A stretch of DNA of 64,000 nucleotides, taken from assembly GCF_042477335.2 (NCBI RefSeq), contig NC_091246.1:207513501-207577500 (forward strand), given 5' to 3'. This document shows, piece after piece, positions 36,291 to 49,149 of the stretch. The notes under the pieces are model-generated. The model was not told the DNA's origin. It worked only from the letters and a program-made list of their open reading frames with translations, and searched no databases. The position numbers were made by a program, and so were the translations under genes. The stretch comes from Ovis canadensis (taxonomy: Eukaryota; Chordata; Mammalia; Artiodactyla; Bovidae). How positions within the stretch are numbered: position 1 is the first letter of the stretch; every line of letters begins with the position of its first letter.

Positions 36291-36489
36291 TGAAAGTGAA
36301 GTCACTCAGTCGTGTCCGACTCTTTGCAACCCCATAGACTATAGCCTACCAGGCTCCTCTGTCCATGGGATTTTCCAGGCAATAGTACTGGAGTGGATTG
36401 CCATTTCCTTCTCCAGGGTATCTTGCCAATCCAGGGCTCGAACCCAGGTCTCCCACATTGTAGTCAGACGTTTTACCATCTGAGCCATT
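36291..36489 (-). mobile_element. Bov-tA SINE
   Basis: Reverse BovA core (AAGTGAAGTCACTCAGTCG, GTCCGACTC) followed by the reverse tRNA head (GGCTCGAACCCAGG, TTTTACCATCTGAGCCATTA). Confidence 0.9.
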
Positions 36490-37142
36490 AGAGGATAAAA
36501 AAATCAAGACTCAAATAAATGGACCTGGGATGGTGAAGTGCAGCAAATGGGGATGGAGTTTCTGACAGGATGCCACTGCCTTTTCTGAAGATATGCTCTA
36601 AGCAAGGTGTGGGCAGGAGAGGCAGAGAGAGACAACAGTGGATGAGATCCAGGGCAAGGGAGAATACTGCTCCCTGTGTTTATTCTCTCTGTTCTAGAGC
36701 CCGCAGTGTAGAAAAGCCTCTCTCCAGGGTGCCTCCACCACCGGCTGTCAGGTGTAAGCATCAGCCTGGACACTCTGAATGTTTAAGTACTGAAAGCCTT
36801 TCTCACCAGCTAAAAGTAAGCTACACCCAGATCCTGAGCCGCCAGGTGTCTCCAGATACAACCTCATGCCTGGCCAACAGGACCCATCATCCCAGTGATA
36901 ACCATTCTCATCATCAGTGCAGCCACTGATGAACAGGGCTCATTGTCTATCCTGAACATCCCTCTTAGGGGCTCTTATCAAGTATCTGATGAGGGCTTCC
37001 AGCCTCCCTGAGCGGCTCATGGAGGCACGAGTAGAAAGAGCTGAGAGGAGACCTTCAAGCAAATCAAGAAAGCTCCAGCTGTAACCCTCCTGCATTATGT
37101 GGGAGAGACCAAATGAAGGCAACCTCAGGATTCTCAAGTTTA

Positions 37143-37382
<240 letters not shown>

Positions 37383-37439
37383 TTAACAAGACTAAATTAA
37401 AGTCAGTACTGCTGAAAGAAACAAAACACAGAATTTTCT

Positions 37440-37565
37440 TATTGTGGTAAAATACGATTAACACAAAATTTACCATTTTAACCATTTCTAAGTGTACAGT
37501 TTAGTCGCATTAAGTGCCTTCCCATCACTGTTATAATCATCACGACTAAAGGGTATATAATTCAC
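37440..37565 (+). mobile_element. Ancient LINE-1 3' region (L1M-type)
   Basis: TGGTAAAATACGATTAACAC, AATTTACCATTTTAACCATT and TAAGTGTACAGTTTAGTCGC repeat the block seen at 22720-22890. It lies about 75 bp upstream of the FTCDNL1 exon acceptor. Orientation not certain. Confidence 0.5.
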
Positions 37566-37639
37566 ACAAATTTTCAAACTCAAAGTTTGAGCATAATTAA
37601 CTTTTCCTTGGTTAGTCTCTTAATAAAATTTATGTACAA

Positions 37640-37878
37640 GGCTTCCCTGGTGGCTCAGATGGTAAAGAATCTCCGAATCTGCAATTCGGGAGACCTGGGT
37701 TCACTCCCTGGGTCAGGAAGATCCCCTGGAAAAGGGCAAAGGAAGATCCCCTAGAAAAGGAAATGGCAACCCTCTCCAGTATCCTTGCCTGGAGAATTCC
37801 ATGGACAGAGGGGCCTGGTGTGCTACAGTCCATGGGGTTGCAAAGAGTGGAAAACCACTGAGCAACACGTTACACTTT
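37640..37878 (+). mobile_element. Bov-tA SINE with internal 25-bp duplication
   Basis: Normal head (GGCTTCCCTGGTGGCTCAGA). The segment GGAAGATCCCCTGGAAAAGG is repeated directly as GGAAGATCCCCTAGAAAAGG, lengthening the element. Confidence 0.9.
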
Positions 37879-38040
37879 AAAGGAGGCTAGAATTTCTAAG
37901 CCATTACAAATCTAATTCCATAGGGAAAACTTATCACCAAGATGAATGAAATCAGTACCTTCAATTTTTGAACAATTTTATAACAGCTCCAAAATGTGTA
38001 CACTGTTAGGAGAAAGAAAAATTTAAGAATACAAGGGCCA

Positions 38041-38240
38041 GATCTGCACTGTCCAATATAGCAACTCCTAGCTACACGTGCCATTAAATTTTAATTTTCA
38101 TTAATTAAAATGCAGTAAGTGGTTTTAGTTGCAGTAGCCACATTTCAAGCGCTCAGTAACCACACGTGGTCTCCCTATCGGACAGCATAGATACAGAACA
38201 TTGCCGTCATCACAGAAAGTCCTTCTGGACAGCAGCACTG
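38041..38240 (+). mobile_element. MER5A-type hAT-Charlie DNA transposon
   Basis: Terminal inverted repeat-like ends (CTGCACTGTCCAATATAGCA and CTTCTGGACAGCAGCACTG). Internal GCTACACGTGCCATTAAATT and AGCCACATTTCAAGCGCTCA are diagnostic of this non-autonomous family. Confidence 0.88.
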
Positions 38241-39439
38241 GGACAGATATTCTGTAAGAAGCCTAGCATCTAAATACAATTTTATGGAGGCTACTCTGAA
38301 TATCAATGCTTTTTCACCTTCTTCTTCCACTTTTATATCTAGATTCTATCTCTGACCTTATCTTCTCAAGGCAGATTACAGAATTGCTTTCCTGTTTTTT
38401 TCTAGAGAACTGCTTCAGGGAACTGCTGTTTTCATGTCACTAAGTATAGTCCCCGGTAAGCAAGGATAGAGATAACATAATTTATTTTCCTGATGTTTTA
38501 TTTTAGGTATTTTATTGTAGGTATTTAGGAAGTTTGGGTGCTGGCCTGGGATGGCAAGAGTGTGGGCCTCCTTGATTTAGAGGTGCATCACGGGACATCC
38601 AAGGCTGAGATGGAGCCTTTAGCCACAATAAGCATAGGAAACCTCAAACTGCAATTCTGAAGTCTGGTATTTGCTTCTTTATAATGTAGACTGCCACGTT
38701 GACTGGGAGGGGTGAAATGTAGAGGACATTAAAAAAAAGATTTTGTACCTCTGGGTCATACAAAATCTAGGGAAATGTTCTTTCTTCCTCTGGGTCAAGT
38801 AGAGATGGCAGCATTAGAAACCCATGATATTGTTGCCACCACAAAGCCAAGAAAATCTCCCAAATTTACTAAGTGATCTCTGCTTCTTTAACACTACTTT
38901 AAGACACTAATGGACCACAGGTTTCTGGGAGGTGGTTGGGGCCAGATGCCAGGGACACAAACAGTCAACAGAGCTTTAGGAATTACAGGATGACCTTTAG
39001 GCAGTTACCTAAATACTCCCCTCAAATCTGGAATGGCAGAGAGCTAGGGTGGCAGAAGAAAGGGAAAGTGGTTTAGAAGAGCTAGTTAAGACATCTTAAC
39101 ATCTGAGGACTCTCCAAAGTATACCCATCACTGATATTTGGTCCAACCGTAACTTACAGTGACTCACACTTTGGCTGCTGCAGGAGCCTAAAGCACAAAC
39201 TGTGATGGGAAAACCTCTCCTAAGTAGAGACAATGTGACCTGTCTCCTGGCTTGGCCCAGCTCCTGACCTAGACAGGCCAGCACCTCCATTTGGAGCTAC
39301 AGCTCTGGAGTACTGTATAAGCGTACAAAGCCCACGGTGCTGTAAAGGACGAGTCTTGAAGCTGGTTCCTGAAGAGGAAAGCAAGGGACAAAGGCAGTTG
39401 CAGTAGCAGTTGACAGGGTTGAGGGCAGGGGTACATAGT

Positions 39440-39592
39440 AGAAATAGCACAAGCTTTTGAGGCCAGAAGATACTGGTTTGAATACCATTTCTGTTCCTTA
39501 ATAGCTGTTTGAGATCCTGAGCAATTTTTTTTTTTTTTTTTTTTTGCCACCTCTGAGCTTCAAGTTCTCTATCTATAAGACGGAAAAAAAAA
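39440..39592 (+). mobile_element. MIR SINE interrupted by poly-T
   Basis: AGCTTTTGAGGCCAGAAGAT, CTGGTTTGAATACCATTTCT and TTAATAGCTGTTTGAGATCC match MIR. A run of about 22 T at 39524-39545 splits it from the ending (CTCTGAGCTTCAAGTTCTC). Confidence 0.7.
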
Positions 39593-40044
39593 AAAAAATC
39601 TTCCTCTAACGCACCAAATCCTTATCTAGAAATCTGGTGATTAAAAGGAATAAAAATAAGCATTTACCTTCCCTTTCTTATATAAACTGTATTTCAGTGT
39701 AGCAAGATAGCCTGAACTGATGAGGGAAAGATTTTTAACTTAGAAAGAAACTCTTAACTAATAAATGTGGAAGAAAGCATTAGAAGATCACTATTTTGGA
39801 TCTCCTAAGAAAATAACTGTTTCAGGGCAAAGATCATCAATGTATGAAACCCTCCTGAAAAGTCAATTACGAACAAAGGTAGTTCATCTTTACATCACTA
39901 GATGTGAGATAATCAGACACTATGGCTTCCTCATAGTATACATACAAAGCTCACAGCCTACCTCTGAAGAACTTTTGCCAAAAAACAAAAACAAAAAACC
40001 CTTCAAGCCAATCAAACCTCTGGGGCTAACCTAAAGTTTGTAGG

Positions 40045-40460
40045 AAAAAACAGGGATAAAGATACAAATTACATGACACCACCAGGGAGCAAACAGATCC
40101 AGAATGTGGGAATTCCATAGGACAACTGACCCAGTTTCTGAAACCAGTGAATCAGAAGGAAAATGGTCGGGGGCGGGTGGGGGGGGGAGGGCGGGGCACG
40201 TGCAGGGAACTGGATTATATCAAAAGAGACAGGGATACAACAATCACCTCTATACGTGAATCATGTATAGATCCAGATTCAGACAAGCCAATCACAGAAA
40301 GACATTTGCTTGGATTACATAGTGGACAGTAGGGATCAAAAAAAATGATCATTTTGATGGATGTGATAATGGCATTGTAGCGATATAAAAATATGTTCAC
40401 ATTGCTTAGATATTTTAAATAAGACAGGGTGAAAGAATATGACTTCTGAAACCTGCTTTA
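40045..40460. mobile_element. Possible ancient LINE-1 3'UTR piece
   Basis: GGAATTCCATAGGACAACTGACCC, AGATCCAGATTCAGACAAGCC and GATGTGATAATGGCATTGTA resemble a familiar old L1 3' block. A G-rich tract (40169-40196) interrupts it. Family not certain. Confidence 0.35.
40169..40196 (+). other. G-quadruplex-type G-run cluster
   Basis: Runs of 5, 3, 9, 3 and 4 guanines separated by single bases. It satisfies the G3+N1-7 quadruplex pattern. It is on the template strand of FTCDNL1. Confidence 0.75.
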
Positions 40461-41497
40461 AAAAACCTTTAATAAAACTAAAAGAAAAAAGAGGGAGATA
40501 AAAAGAGAGGAAAGGAAAAAAAAATAAAGGTAGGAAAGAAACAAGAAAGAAAAGAAGCTATCCCACAGAATGGATAGAGAGATTAAGATTAGATCAACTA
40601 AGAAAAGCATGACTGAACACAATGGGGGGGTGCTTCCTTTCCCCTCTGCAAGCCTACCCCACTGTTCTGAATTCTGAAAATTCCAAATACCTTCCTGGAT
40701 CGGTATGTCCCTACGTACTCAAAATTCTCACATATTTAAACAGCACTCCTTTGCCATTATCTCTTCTAAATTCATGATGAAAAGAATTAAACAATTTTTA
40801 TTCTTATAATGAAATGTTATTCTTATAAATTCTTAATTTATATTCTTATAATTCTAATAATGAATAAGACATTTTATTATTCTCATGCAATGAAAGACAA
40901 CCAAGGCCAAAATAATATTTAGCATTAGAAATAGTACACTATATTCTTCATACTCAAGGAAGTAACTTTTATGTTTCTAAAGACTAATCCAAAGGCCCAT
41001 GGAAGGTTAAGCATTTGTAATGTCACTGAAGAGTAAATTAGATTGCCTGAATTTTAGAGAAATGTCTCAAATTTGGTCAGAAGAATACTTGCTAGCAAGG
41101 CATTTTACTTGTTATATGAACTGCATTTTAAAAAAGGGTTTTAATTTTATCATTTTATTTTCACAATTAGTCTATGTAAAAATTATCCTCTGTACTAATT
41201 ACAAATGCTCACATCATGCAAACAAACAGGCCTGTTAAAGAAGATAAAATTATTGAATCTTCAAGCTCAAGTCTCACAGTTTTTAGGTAAGTGGCATTGT
41301 TTAAAGGAATAGTTCTGTGTGCATTTCCTGTAAATCGGGTGTTCCCCCAATAGTGGAATCAGGCATTTCCAGAGCAGGGACTTTCCACGTTTTCAATGAG
41401 TCCCAAGAAACCAGAACTTCTGAACTTATCCCTGCTTTGTCATTGCACTCCCCCCGTCCTCCACTGATTTCATTTCTCCCTCTCATGTTCATATAGT

Positions 41498-41637
41498 GGG
41501 CTTCCTGGTTGCTCACACGGTAAAAAAAAAAAAAAAAAAAATCCTGCACTGCAGGAGACCTGGATTTGATCCTTGGGTCGGGAAGATCCCTTGGAGAAGG
41601 AAATGGCAACCCACGGCAGTATTCTTGCCTGGAGAAT
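41498..41637 (+). mobile_element. Bov-tA SINE, 3' truncated, poly-A inside tRNA head
   Basis: GGGCTTCCTGGTTGCTCACA head, then about 20 A inside the tRNA-like part, GATTTGATCCTTGGGTCGGG and the core up to GCCTGGAGAATACATG, where similarity ends. Confidence 0.85.
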
Positions 41638-44325
41638 ACATGTAGTTATCGATAGAACATCAAATCTAATCTACTTGTATTATATAGTTAATCGTGGACT
41701 TTTTTCCTCTATCTAGGTTTCAAACTCCCTAAACAATCAACATTTGTTAAGTTGAATGAATTGAATTTGGTTTCTAAGCACTTTGCAGATGTTGGACGCT
41801 ACAAACCTGAAATAGCAGCATCCATTCCAAACCTACACGGGAGAGTAAGGGGTCGCTATGCTAACAAAATGAGAACAGGGTTTAAGACCAGCAGGCACCC
41901 GATGTATCCCTAGTGAGAAACCATGTATGTGATCAGTTTTCCATCATCTGCATCATGTTTTACGAGCTGTCTTCCAGCCCCCAGCTGTCAGAGCCACCTG
42001 CAGTTGTGGGCTACCTGAGATAGTCAGTAACGTCAGAGAGGAAAAACATCTGAATCACCTTGTGCCAACAGAGTATGATGTCATCCTGCTGGCTTGAAAC
42101 AGATAAAGCAAAACTGCAGCTTCCTAAATTGTAGTTTCTCTGCCATTCTTGTCAACTTTTTCCTACCACTATTATTTGTATTTTCTGATCTTTCCATTTT
42201 CACTAGTCATATTCTAAAAAGGCTGATTTAATGACAGTATTTGAAAACATAACGCAACCTTTATGGTTAGCTGATCTTCTGTACTTGAAAATGATTTTTA
42301 GTCATTTGTACACATGTATAACTGTCATTTACAGCCTTACCTCTAGAGACTTACCTCTAGCCTTACCTCTAGAGACTTCTATTATTATTAGTTTGGTTAT
42401 TCCTCTTTGCAAAAGGAGGACCAGCACAATGAGACAGGAGCTTCATATCCCTAACACAAATGTTTATTTCTAAGCCTGTAACGGATTTAACTATGGCTGA
42501 AATGTAGTATTTTATTGAGAATGTACAATATTTAAGACAGTATTTAAGAATCCATTTTATTAAACGTATTCACCTGCCTTACACTAACATATACTTCATG
42601 TCTACAGAAATATCTGACATCATTCTTTCTCTTTCTGCTTTTGTTTCTTTCAGGAGAATTTCAGGACTACTGATGTAAATGGAGTTAAAGTTTAACTGTT
42701 AAACAGAAACTGCATTTCAGAAGCTCAAAGAACATAACTGATATGCTTGGTTTTGTTACATTTTTGATAGCAGTCAAAATGCACAGCTAGGAAAAACCTC
42801 AAGCCTGTCATTCCCTTTCCACTAGGAATAGATAAATTCTATTTCCTCAGCTCACAGTCTGAAAGTAAGGCTTATTATTATTATTTTTAGACCAGAACTC
42901 TAATGATACTCAAAAAAGCCTACTGACACATTCTCATCAGGACATACCCATCAAAAAGTGTATTTTTCAACCCCATCACCTCATACTCAATAAAAAGCAG
43001 AGGGAAAAAAAGCACAGAATCTAAAAATTAAACTGAGTGCTAGACTTGAAATCTTATAAGCATCCTCTAGTTTTAGTATAGCTATCTTAATATAGCCAAG
43101 TTTCTTGTTTAGTTGATTTTTTTATTTATGTATTTTTTAATGAGAAGGAAAAAAAAAAAGATTCTCTACCAGAAGCCATAAAAATCTCTCAGATGGTAAA
43201 ACAGATAGCCCTAAAAGTTTTTGCCTAAATCCATACACATACCTAAAATAAAACTGGCCGATTAATCTTGCTACACTACTTTGAAAAAGAAGACATTTGA
43301 AAATACAGTGTAGTTGTGATGCTTCACTCTCTCTAATTAAGTGCAGACTAGGAAAAATTATTCTTAGTTTAGTCTATGGAAGGGGGGTAGTGGTAATTTC
43401 TCTCTTTGCAATTCAAAATTATTTTAAAGATGGAGTGTTTCTTTTCCAATGTCTTCATTAAACAGAGCTGTTAAGAATTGTCTCCTAACCATCCCCAAAG
43501 AGCACAAAGCTACCCAGTATTCGCCCCATATGCTCGGCTTTGAAGTGTGAAGCTGTGACCATCCCACCAGACTCTTACGCCACCATCAAAGCCATCTCAT
43601 TATGCCCAGCGCTGAGAGTTAAAGCAGGGGGCCGTAACCACTCCAACACAAACACTGCATTAACAAAGCAACCACAATATTCCTCCCCCACATGTCTAGA
43701 ACGTGAAGAAATTTTTACCATATGTACACATGCACGAGATACGAAAATTTATTGTGCTAGAACATCATTGAGAAGTACATTAAACATGCTGACTAGAACT
43801 GGATGTTATTCTAAGGGACTGGAAAAAAATAAAATGCAGCTGATCTTTATGATGAAAGAACAGAAACATTATGCTGAAAAACAAGATCAAGTGCAATTCC
43901 TAAACTGCATTTCTACTGACACATTCTGTGGCCTGTTCTTTCTTGAGGGAGCAGAAAACAATTTAGCCAGGTTGGGGGCGGGGAGTGCAAAACTCTGCTG
44001 CATGTCACTGGATGCTACTGTTTACCCTATCGCATTTCCTTTCTAAAGGACAAATAAGCTTACAAATAATGCTATGCTGACAACAGTGTCTGTAATTCAA
44101 AATGAATAGTACTTGCTAAAAGAACATCATTTCACTTGTGTCTCTGAGCTGTCAATTTACCTTTGGCATGGCAGTAAAAAATAAAATGCAAAGAAAAAAA
44201 CTTGTTATGTACTAATGGAAACAAGGTCAGAATAAGCACTTGATTTTCATATAAAAATTAATCTATGAAAATATTTTGAAACATTTGTACCTAAAGATTA
44301 CATTCTTCTTTCTTTCTTTTTTGCT
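41638..44325. other. FTCDNL1 intron, no recognisable gene
   Basis: Contains a short direct repeat (GCCTTACCTCTAGAGACTT) near 42332-42379. A 168-codon open frame at 43540-44046 has no protein-like features I recognise. Confidence 0.45.
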
Positions 44326-44329
44326 CTAA

Positions 44330-44680
44330 AGAAATCCTTACATTTGTATACAGGAAAGTATATTCAAGAATGTTCACTGCTACATTATTTGTATTGAAAA
44401 AAATGAGAAACAACCTGAATGTCTATAAATAGAATAGAAAAAAATGTGATATATGCATATTATGATAACTATACAGCAGTTACAGGGAATGAACTAGATA
44501 GATAGATTTCCATGATATCTTGCTGAATATAAAAGTTAAGAATCTTCAATATTATACGTATATATATTATATATACACTATAAATATATAAAACACAATC
44601 GCTTTGTTATATACCTCAAACTAACAACTGTAAATCAGCTACACTTCAATTAAAAAATAAAATAAAAAAATTTTAAGTGA
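44330..44680 (+). mobile_element. LINE-1 3' end fragment
   Basis: AATGTTCACTGCTACATTAT, AACAACCTGAATGTCTATAA, ACTATACAGCAGTTACAG and a tail around CAGCTACACTTCAATTAAAA follow the order of the mammalian L1 3' region. Confidence 0.6.
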
Positions 44681-45096
44681 TAGCACAATAGCATTTAGAC
44701 TACAAATACATACAACAAATACTATATTGGACTTATGAGTAGATAAATAGGTAGAAATATAAGTATGGGGGAAATTCTTGACTGAATGTGAGCATACTAT
44801 GCCATAACTCGGCAGGGATGTAGCTGATGGACAGAGGTGAACTTTAACCACATCTGTAATGTTGAAATTTTGAAAAAGAGAACAAAAAGTTCTAGGCAAG
44901 GTCGAGTAAATAAACAGCTGTGAGGATCCTCTGTTCTGTTGCTGCCTTGATGGAAAACTATGAGTAAGTTTCTTAATATTTCTAGGTCTGTTTCCCAGCT
45001 ATAGAATGAAAAAATTGGACCTATCCTCACGTGCCCCCAAAACCTTAGCAAATCATACAATTTCATGGCAATATAGGTATCCATAAAAATACATGA

Positions 45097-45292
45097 ACCG
45101 CCTGCCAATGCAGGTAGACATAAGAGATGTGGGTTCGATCCCTGGGTCAGGAAGATCCTCTAGAGGAGGGCACGGCAACCCACTCCAATATTCTTGCCTG
45201 AAGAATCCCATGGGCAGAGAAGCCTGACACGCTATAGTCCATAGGGCAACACAGAGTCAGACAGGACTGAAGCGACATAGCACGCATGCATA
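45097..45292 (+). mobile_element. Bov-tA SINE, 5' truncated
   Basis: Starts in the tRNA anticodon-arm region (CCGCCTGCCAATGCAGG), has B-box GGTTCGATCCC and the complete BovA core to GACAGGACTGAAGCGAC. Confidence 0.88.
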
Positions 45293-45328
45293 TGGTGTAA
45301 CAGTAGTCTAGGACACGTTTTACACATG

Positions 45329-45461
45329 TGCATTTACTTTTCATTTCTTGGTTGTGCCACATGGCTTGTTGGATCTCAGTTCCCTGACCAGGGACTGAAC
45401 CTGGGCCATGGCAGTGACAGCCCGGAATCCCAACCGCTAGGCCACCAGGGAACTCCCCCAC
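45329..45461 (-). mobile_element. CHR-type SINE fragment
   Basis: TTTCTTGGTTGTGCCACATG body and reverse tRNA head (GACTGAACCTGGGCC, AACCGCTAGGCCACCAGGGA). Confidence 0.82.
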
Positions 45462-46179
45462 ACATAGATCTTTATATCCAAGAATCTTACTGTTTCCTTG
45501 CATATAACATACACTTTCATGGAGATGTGTATACAGAGAGCTTGTTATTCCTCTGTAGGAAATATGCTGCAGATTTCGTTCAGACATGATACTCTTTCTT
45601 TAAAGAATTACACTTCCTTGAGTGACCTAACATATGGAACTTACACTGCATTCAGTCACTTGCTTTATTGTGTCCCATGTAAACAGCAACAACAAATGGT
45701 GTTCTCTCCTATCTCAGGTGCAGGTTTCATGGCCCAGCTTTCTTGTGAGGAGGAGCTCTATTATGCTTCTCCTATCGTCCCATAGCCTGTCCTATGGTAA
45801 ATGGAAACATAACAGGCACTCCAGCACTGCTTGGATGCTCACAAATACCTCTTCATTTACCTGCATAGCAGTTCTCTGAAATGGGAGCTGAATACCATTC
45901 TGCAAGATAAGAACTGACATGGAAGAAGCTGTCTGCTATAGGACTTAGAATTTTAGAGTTGAAAGCACTTCACAGATCTTCTGCCTGAGAGGTCTGCAAA
46001 CATCTTGTCGTGCAATCCCTTTCTCAAGAGGTACTTTATTTAGAATCTCAATAACACAAAACAGAGAAGAGGAATCCACTCTTTTTACGGTGGAGGGGGA
46101 TCACCTAGGCCCCCACTGCTCAGCAACCCCCTCCATAAGGCCACAGAGAATCACTAAAAATAGTGACAGCTCTTTCCTG

Positions 46180-46440
46180 GTGCAAGGCAGGGGACCAGGG
46201 GCTTTACTTATGGGCATTATTTTTCATAACCATCCTGACAGGACGATATTATTCCCCATTTTTCATAACCATCCTGACAGGATGATATTATTCCCCATGG
46301 TATAGATATAAGACCAAAAAAGACTATAAAAGAGACTAGACAATTTTCCTTAAGTCAGTTGGCAAGTAAGTAGAATATCTAGGTTTGAGCTCAGGTTTAT
46401 TCAGCTCCAAAAACCTTATTTTGTCCACTTACCATCTGGC
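46180..46440 (-). mobile_element. MIR-type SINE with 39-bp tandem duplication
   Basis: Reverse MIR features: ATTATTCCCCATGG, AAGTCAGTTGGCAAGTAAGT, GGTTTGAGCTCAGG. The unit at 46221-46259 is repeated at 46260-46298 with one mismatch. Confidence 0.65.
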
Positions 46441-47048
46441 TTCCCTGTCTAGCCATTCAATGTGATGTAACTGTTTAGGTCACACTGATCAAAAGCTCAT
46501 GGGCACATGTATATTGTAAAGGGTGGGTGGGATTGAAATTGGCCTGAGGCTTCCTCATAGTGCATCCATTTCATAAGGACTTCTTATTCTCTTTCAGTGA
46601 GGATGTTAAGAAGCTGGGACTCCCCAAGAGTAGTTCAGCTGAGACCTGGCTAAATTTGGGGGATGGCCAGGAAGCCTTCTGCTGGCCAGTGGATCAGCAA
46701 TGCATAAACAGCCTTCAGTATGAAGTCAACTCCCCACAGCAAGGGACAGTAAAGGTGGCTCTTCCACACAACCAGAGATACCCAAATGCCAAACAAATAG
46801 TTTGCATGAGGCAGTTTGCATGCTCCTCGTGCATGTCTGGCTCTCATACCTCTTCCATCTTCCTGGCCACTGGCCAGTGTCAACACTCAACAACCTCTTA
46901 GAGGTCTCATGTCTAGCCTGAACTCTCACCACTTGCCCCCCAAACTGGGCAAGTCCTCCCATCCCCCATCCACAATCTGTCTCCTTTTTATCACCTCTCA
47001 GGGGATGCCCATTTCCAGGCACCCATGCCCACCACTTTAAATCTCCTT

Positions 47049-47820
47049 CTGAAAGTCTACAAACAATAAATGCTGGAGAGGGTGTGGAGAAAAGGGAACC
47101 CTCTTACACTGTTGGTGGGAATGCAAATTAGTACAGCCACTATGGAGAACAGTGTGGAGATTCCTTAAAAAACTGGAAACAGAACTGCCGTACAACCCAG
47201 CAACCCCACTGCTGGGCATACACAGCAAGGAAACCAGAATTGAAGGAGACACGTGTAACTCAATGTTCACTGCAGCACTGTTTACAATAGCTAGGCCATA
47301 GAAGCAACCTAGATGTCCATCAGCAGATGAATGGATAAGGAAGTTGTGCTACATATACACAATGGAGTATTACTCAGCTATAAAAAAGAATGCATTTGAT
47401 GTATTATATGCATATATAAAAAATGTATTATATGCATATAATGCATATATATGGAATTTAGAAAGACAGTAATGATGACCCTATATGCAAGATAGCAAAA
47501 GAGACACAGATATAAAGAACGGACTTTTGGACTCTGCGGGAGAAGGCAAGAGTGGGATAATTTGAGAGAATAGCATCGAAACATGTATATCACCATATGT
47601 AAAACAGATGACAAGAGCAAGTTCGATGCATGAAGCACGGCACTCAAAGCTGGTGCTCTGGGACAACCCAGAGGGATGGGTTGGGGAGGGAGGTGGGAGG
47701 AGGGTTCAGGATGGGGGACATATGTACACCCGTGGTTGATTCATGTTGACGTATGGCAAAAACCACCACAGTGTTGTAGAGTAATTAGCCTCCAATTAAA
47801 ATAAATTAATTAAAAAAATA
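47049..47820 (+). mobile_element. Ruminant LINE-1 3' end (5' truncated)
   Basis: GAGAGGGTGTGGAGAAAAGG, CACTGTTGGTGGGAATGCAA, AACCCAGCAACCCCACTGCT and AATGTTCACTGCAGCACTG give the 3' end of L1 ORF2. The 3'UTR GGTTGGGGAGGGAGGTGGG follows, then an A-rich tail near 47790-47820. A TATA/ATGC-rich expansion lies at about 47400-47455. It appears younger than the other L1 pieces here. Confidence 0.85.
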
Positions 47821-47949
47821 ATAAAATATCTCTAACAAGTAAAAATAAATATTTCATAGACTCAGTAAAAACAATATTTTATCTACCATCAATAACATGT
47901 GTCAGAACTTTGTGCTGTTTAAACTCAATAAAGTGTACCGTGTGTGGGA

Positions 47950-47974
47950 TAAATAAATAAATAAATAAATAAAT
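47950..47974. repeat. (AAAT)n microsatellite
   Basis: Six perfect AAAT units following the L1 tail region. Confidence 0.9.
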
Positions 47975-48054
47975 CTCCTTTTGAAGGAAAATGCTTCTTG
48001 CTCACTACTGATGTTTATTTCCACATGTAGAGAGTACTACTGGTCTTACTGGCT

Positions 48055-48460
48055 GTTATGAATTAAACTGTGCCCCTGCCAAATTCATCTGTAGAAGTCA
48101 TAGCCCCCAAGATATGAGAACATGACCTTATTTGGAAGTAGGGTCATTGAGATATAATTAGTTAACATGATGTCACATACTGGATTAGAGCAGGGCCCTA
48201 ATCCAACATGACTGGTATCCTCATAAAAAAGGGAAATTTGTACACAGACTATATACAAGAAGGATGCCATGTGAACACGAAGAGAGCCATCCACAAGCCA
48301 AAATGGAACAGATCCTTCCTTCCCTCCCAGTGCTCAGAAGGAACCAGCTCTGACGACACCCTGAGCTTGGACTTCTAGCCCCAAGAACTGTGAGATGATA
48401 AATTCCTGAGGTTTATATCACCTAGTCTGCGGCACTTTTGTTACTACAGCCTTTAGGAAA
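48055..48460 (+). mobile_element. MaLR-type solo LTR (MLT1-like)
   Basis: Opens TGTTATGAATTAAACTGTGC and proceeds through GTCATAGCCCCCAAGATATG, TGACCTTATTTGGAAGTAGG, CCTAATCCAACATGACTGG and GAACTGTGAGATGATAAATT. It closes near CACTTTTGTTACTACAGCC. This is a decayed solo LTR of an ancient retrovirus-like element with no coding part. Subfamily uncertain. Confidence 0.6.
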
Positions 48461-49149
48461 TTACAACACTTGGCCTTGCTCCCTCCCAACATCCATTCCC
48501 TGATGCAGAGTTTGGGAGAGAAGTGGGGTGTGCAGAGGCCTGCTCCACCCTCCTCTCTTCCTTTTTCGGAGCTAGCCGTCAGCAGGAAACGTCCATTCCA
48601 CTCCATCTCCTCCTTGCCATTAGCTTGCCAGGGTCAGGCCTGTGTTGTCTAGTGCTGCCTGTAACTGGTTGGATGTCTAATTCTCCAGGTGGGTAAGCTG
48701 AGCTGTCACATTAGTTTCATCAGTAATAAAGTTAGTATTTCCACTTCTCATCTGCCTTTCTCTACTGTTGAATTGATTCAAGATTTGGGAAAGGAAGACA
48801 AGTACTATTTGTAATGCTCTCCTCCCAAAGCCCAACCCCAGTCCTCATCTTCCTGGGAGCAAACAGTGAGGTGGCCTTCCTTTTTTCTCGACTATATTGC
48901 TATGGAATACACTTTGTAAGCTGTTTTCACAAGTCCTATCTTTTTGGTTGTCAAAAATTCACACACAAGTTAATGTTTTCCAGTTTATCCATCTCTTCTT
49001 TTTTTTTTAAATTTTCTTTCTTATGCCTTTATCAAAAGGCTTATATCAAAAGGCCTGTATCAAAACCTTTTGTATACATATATATAAATACTATATATAT
49101 TATCTACATTTTAAAACACTTACTAATTTTTGCCTAACTAAAAAGTTTC

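Noticed and set aside
43540..44046. 168-codon plus-strand open frame
   Set aside because: No recognisable domain, no splice or promoter context, antisense inside an intron of FTCDNL1. Most likely chance in a locally stop-poor region.
48055..48460. Possible endogenous retrovirus
   Set aside because: Only a decayed LTR-like sequence is visible; no gag, pol or env region flanks it.
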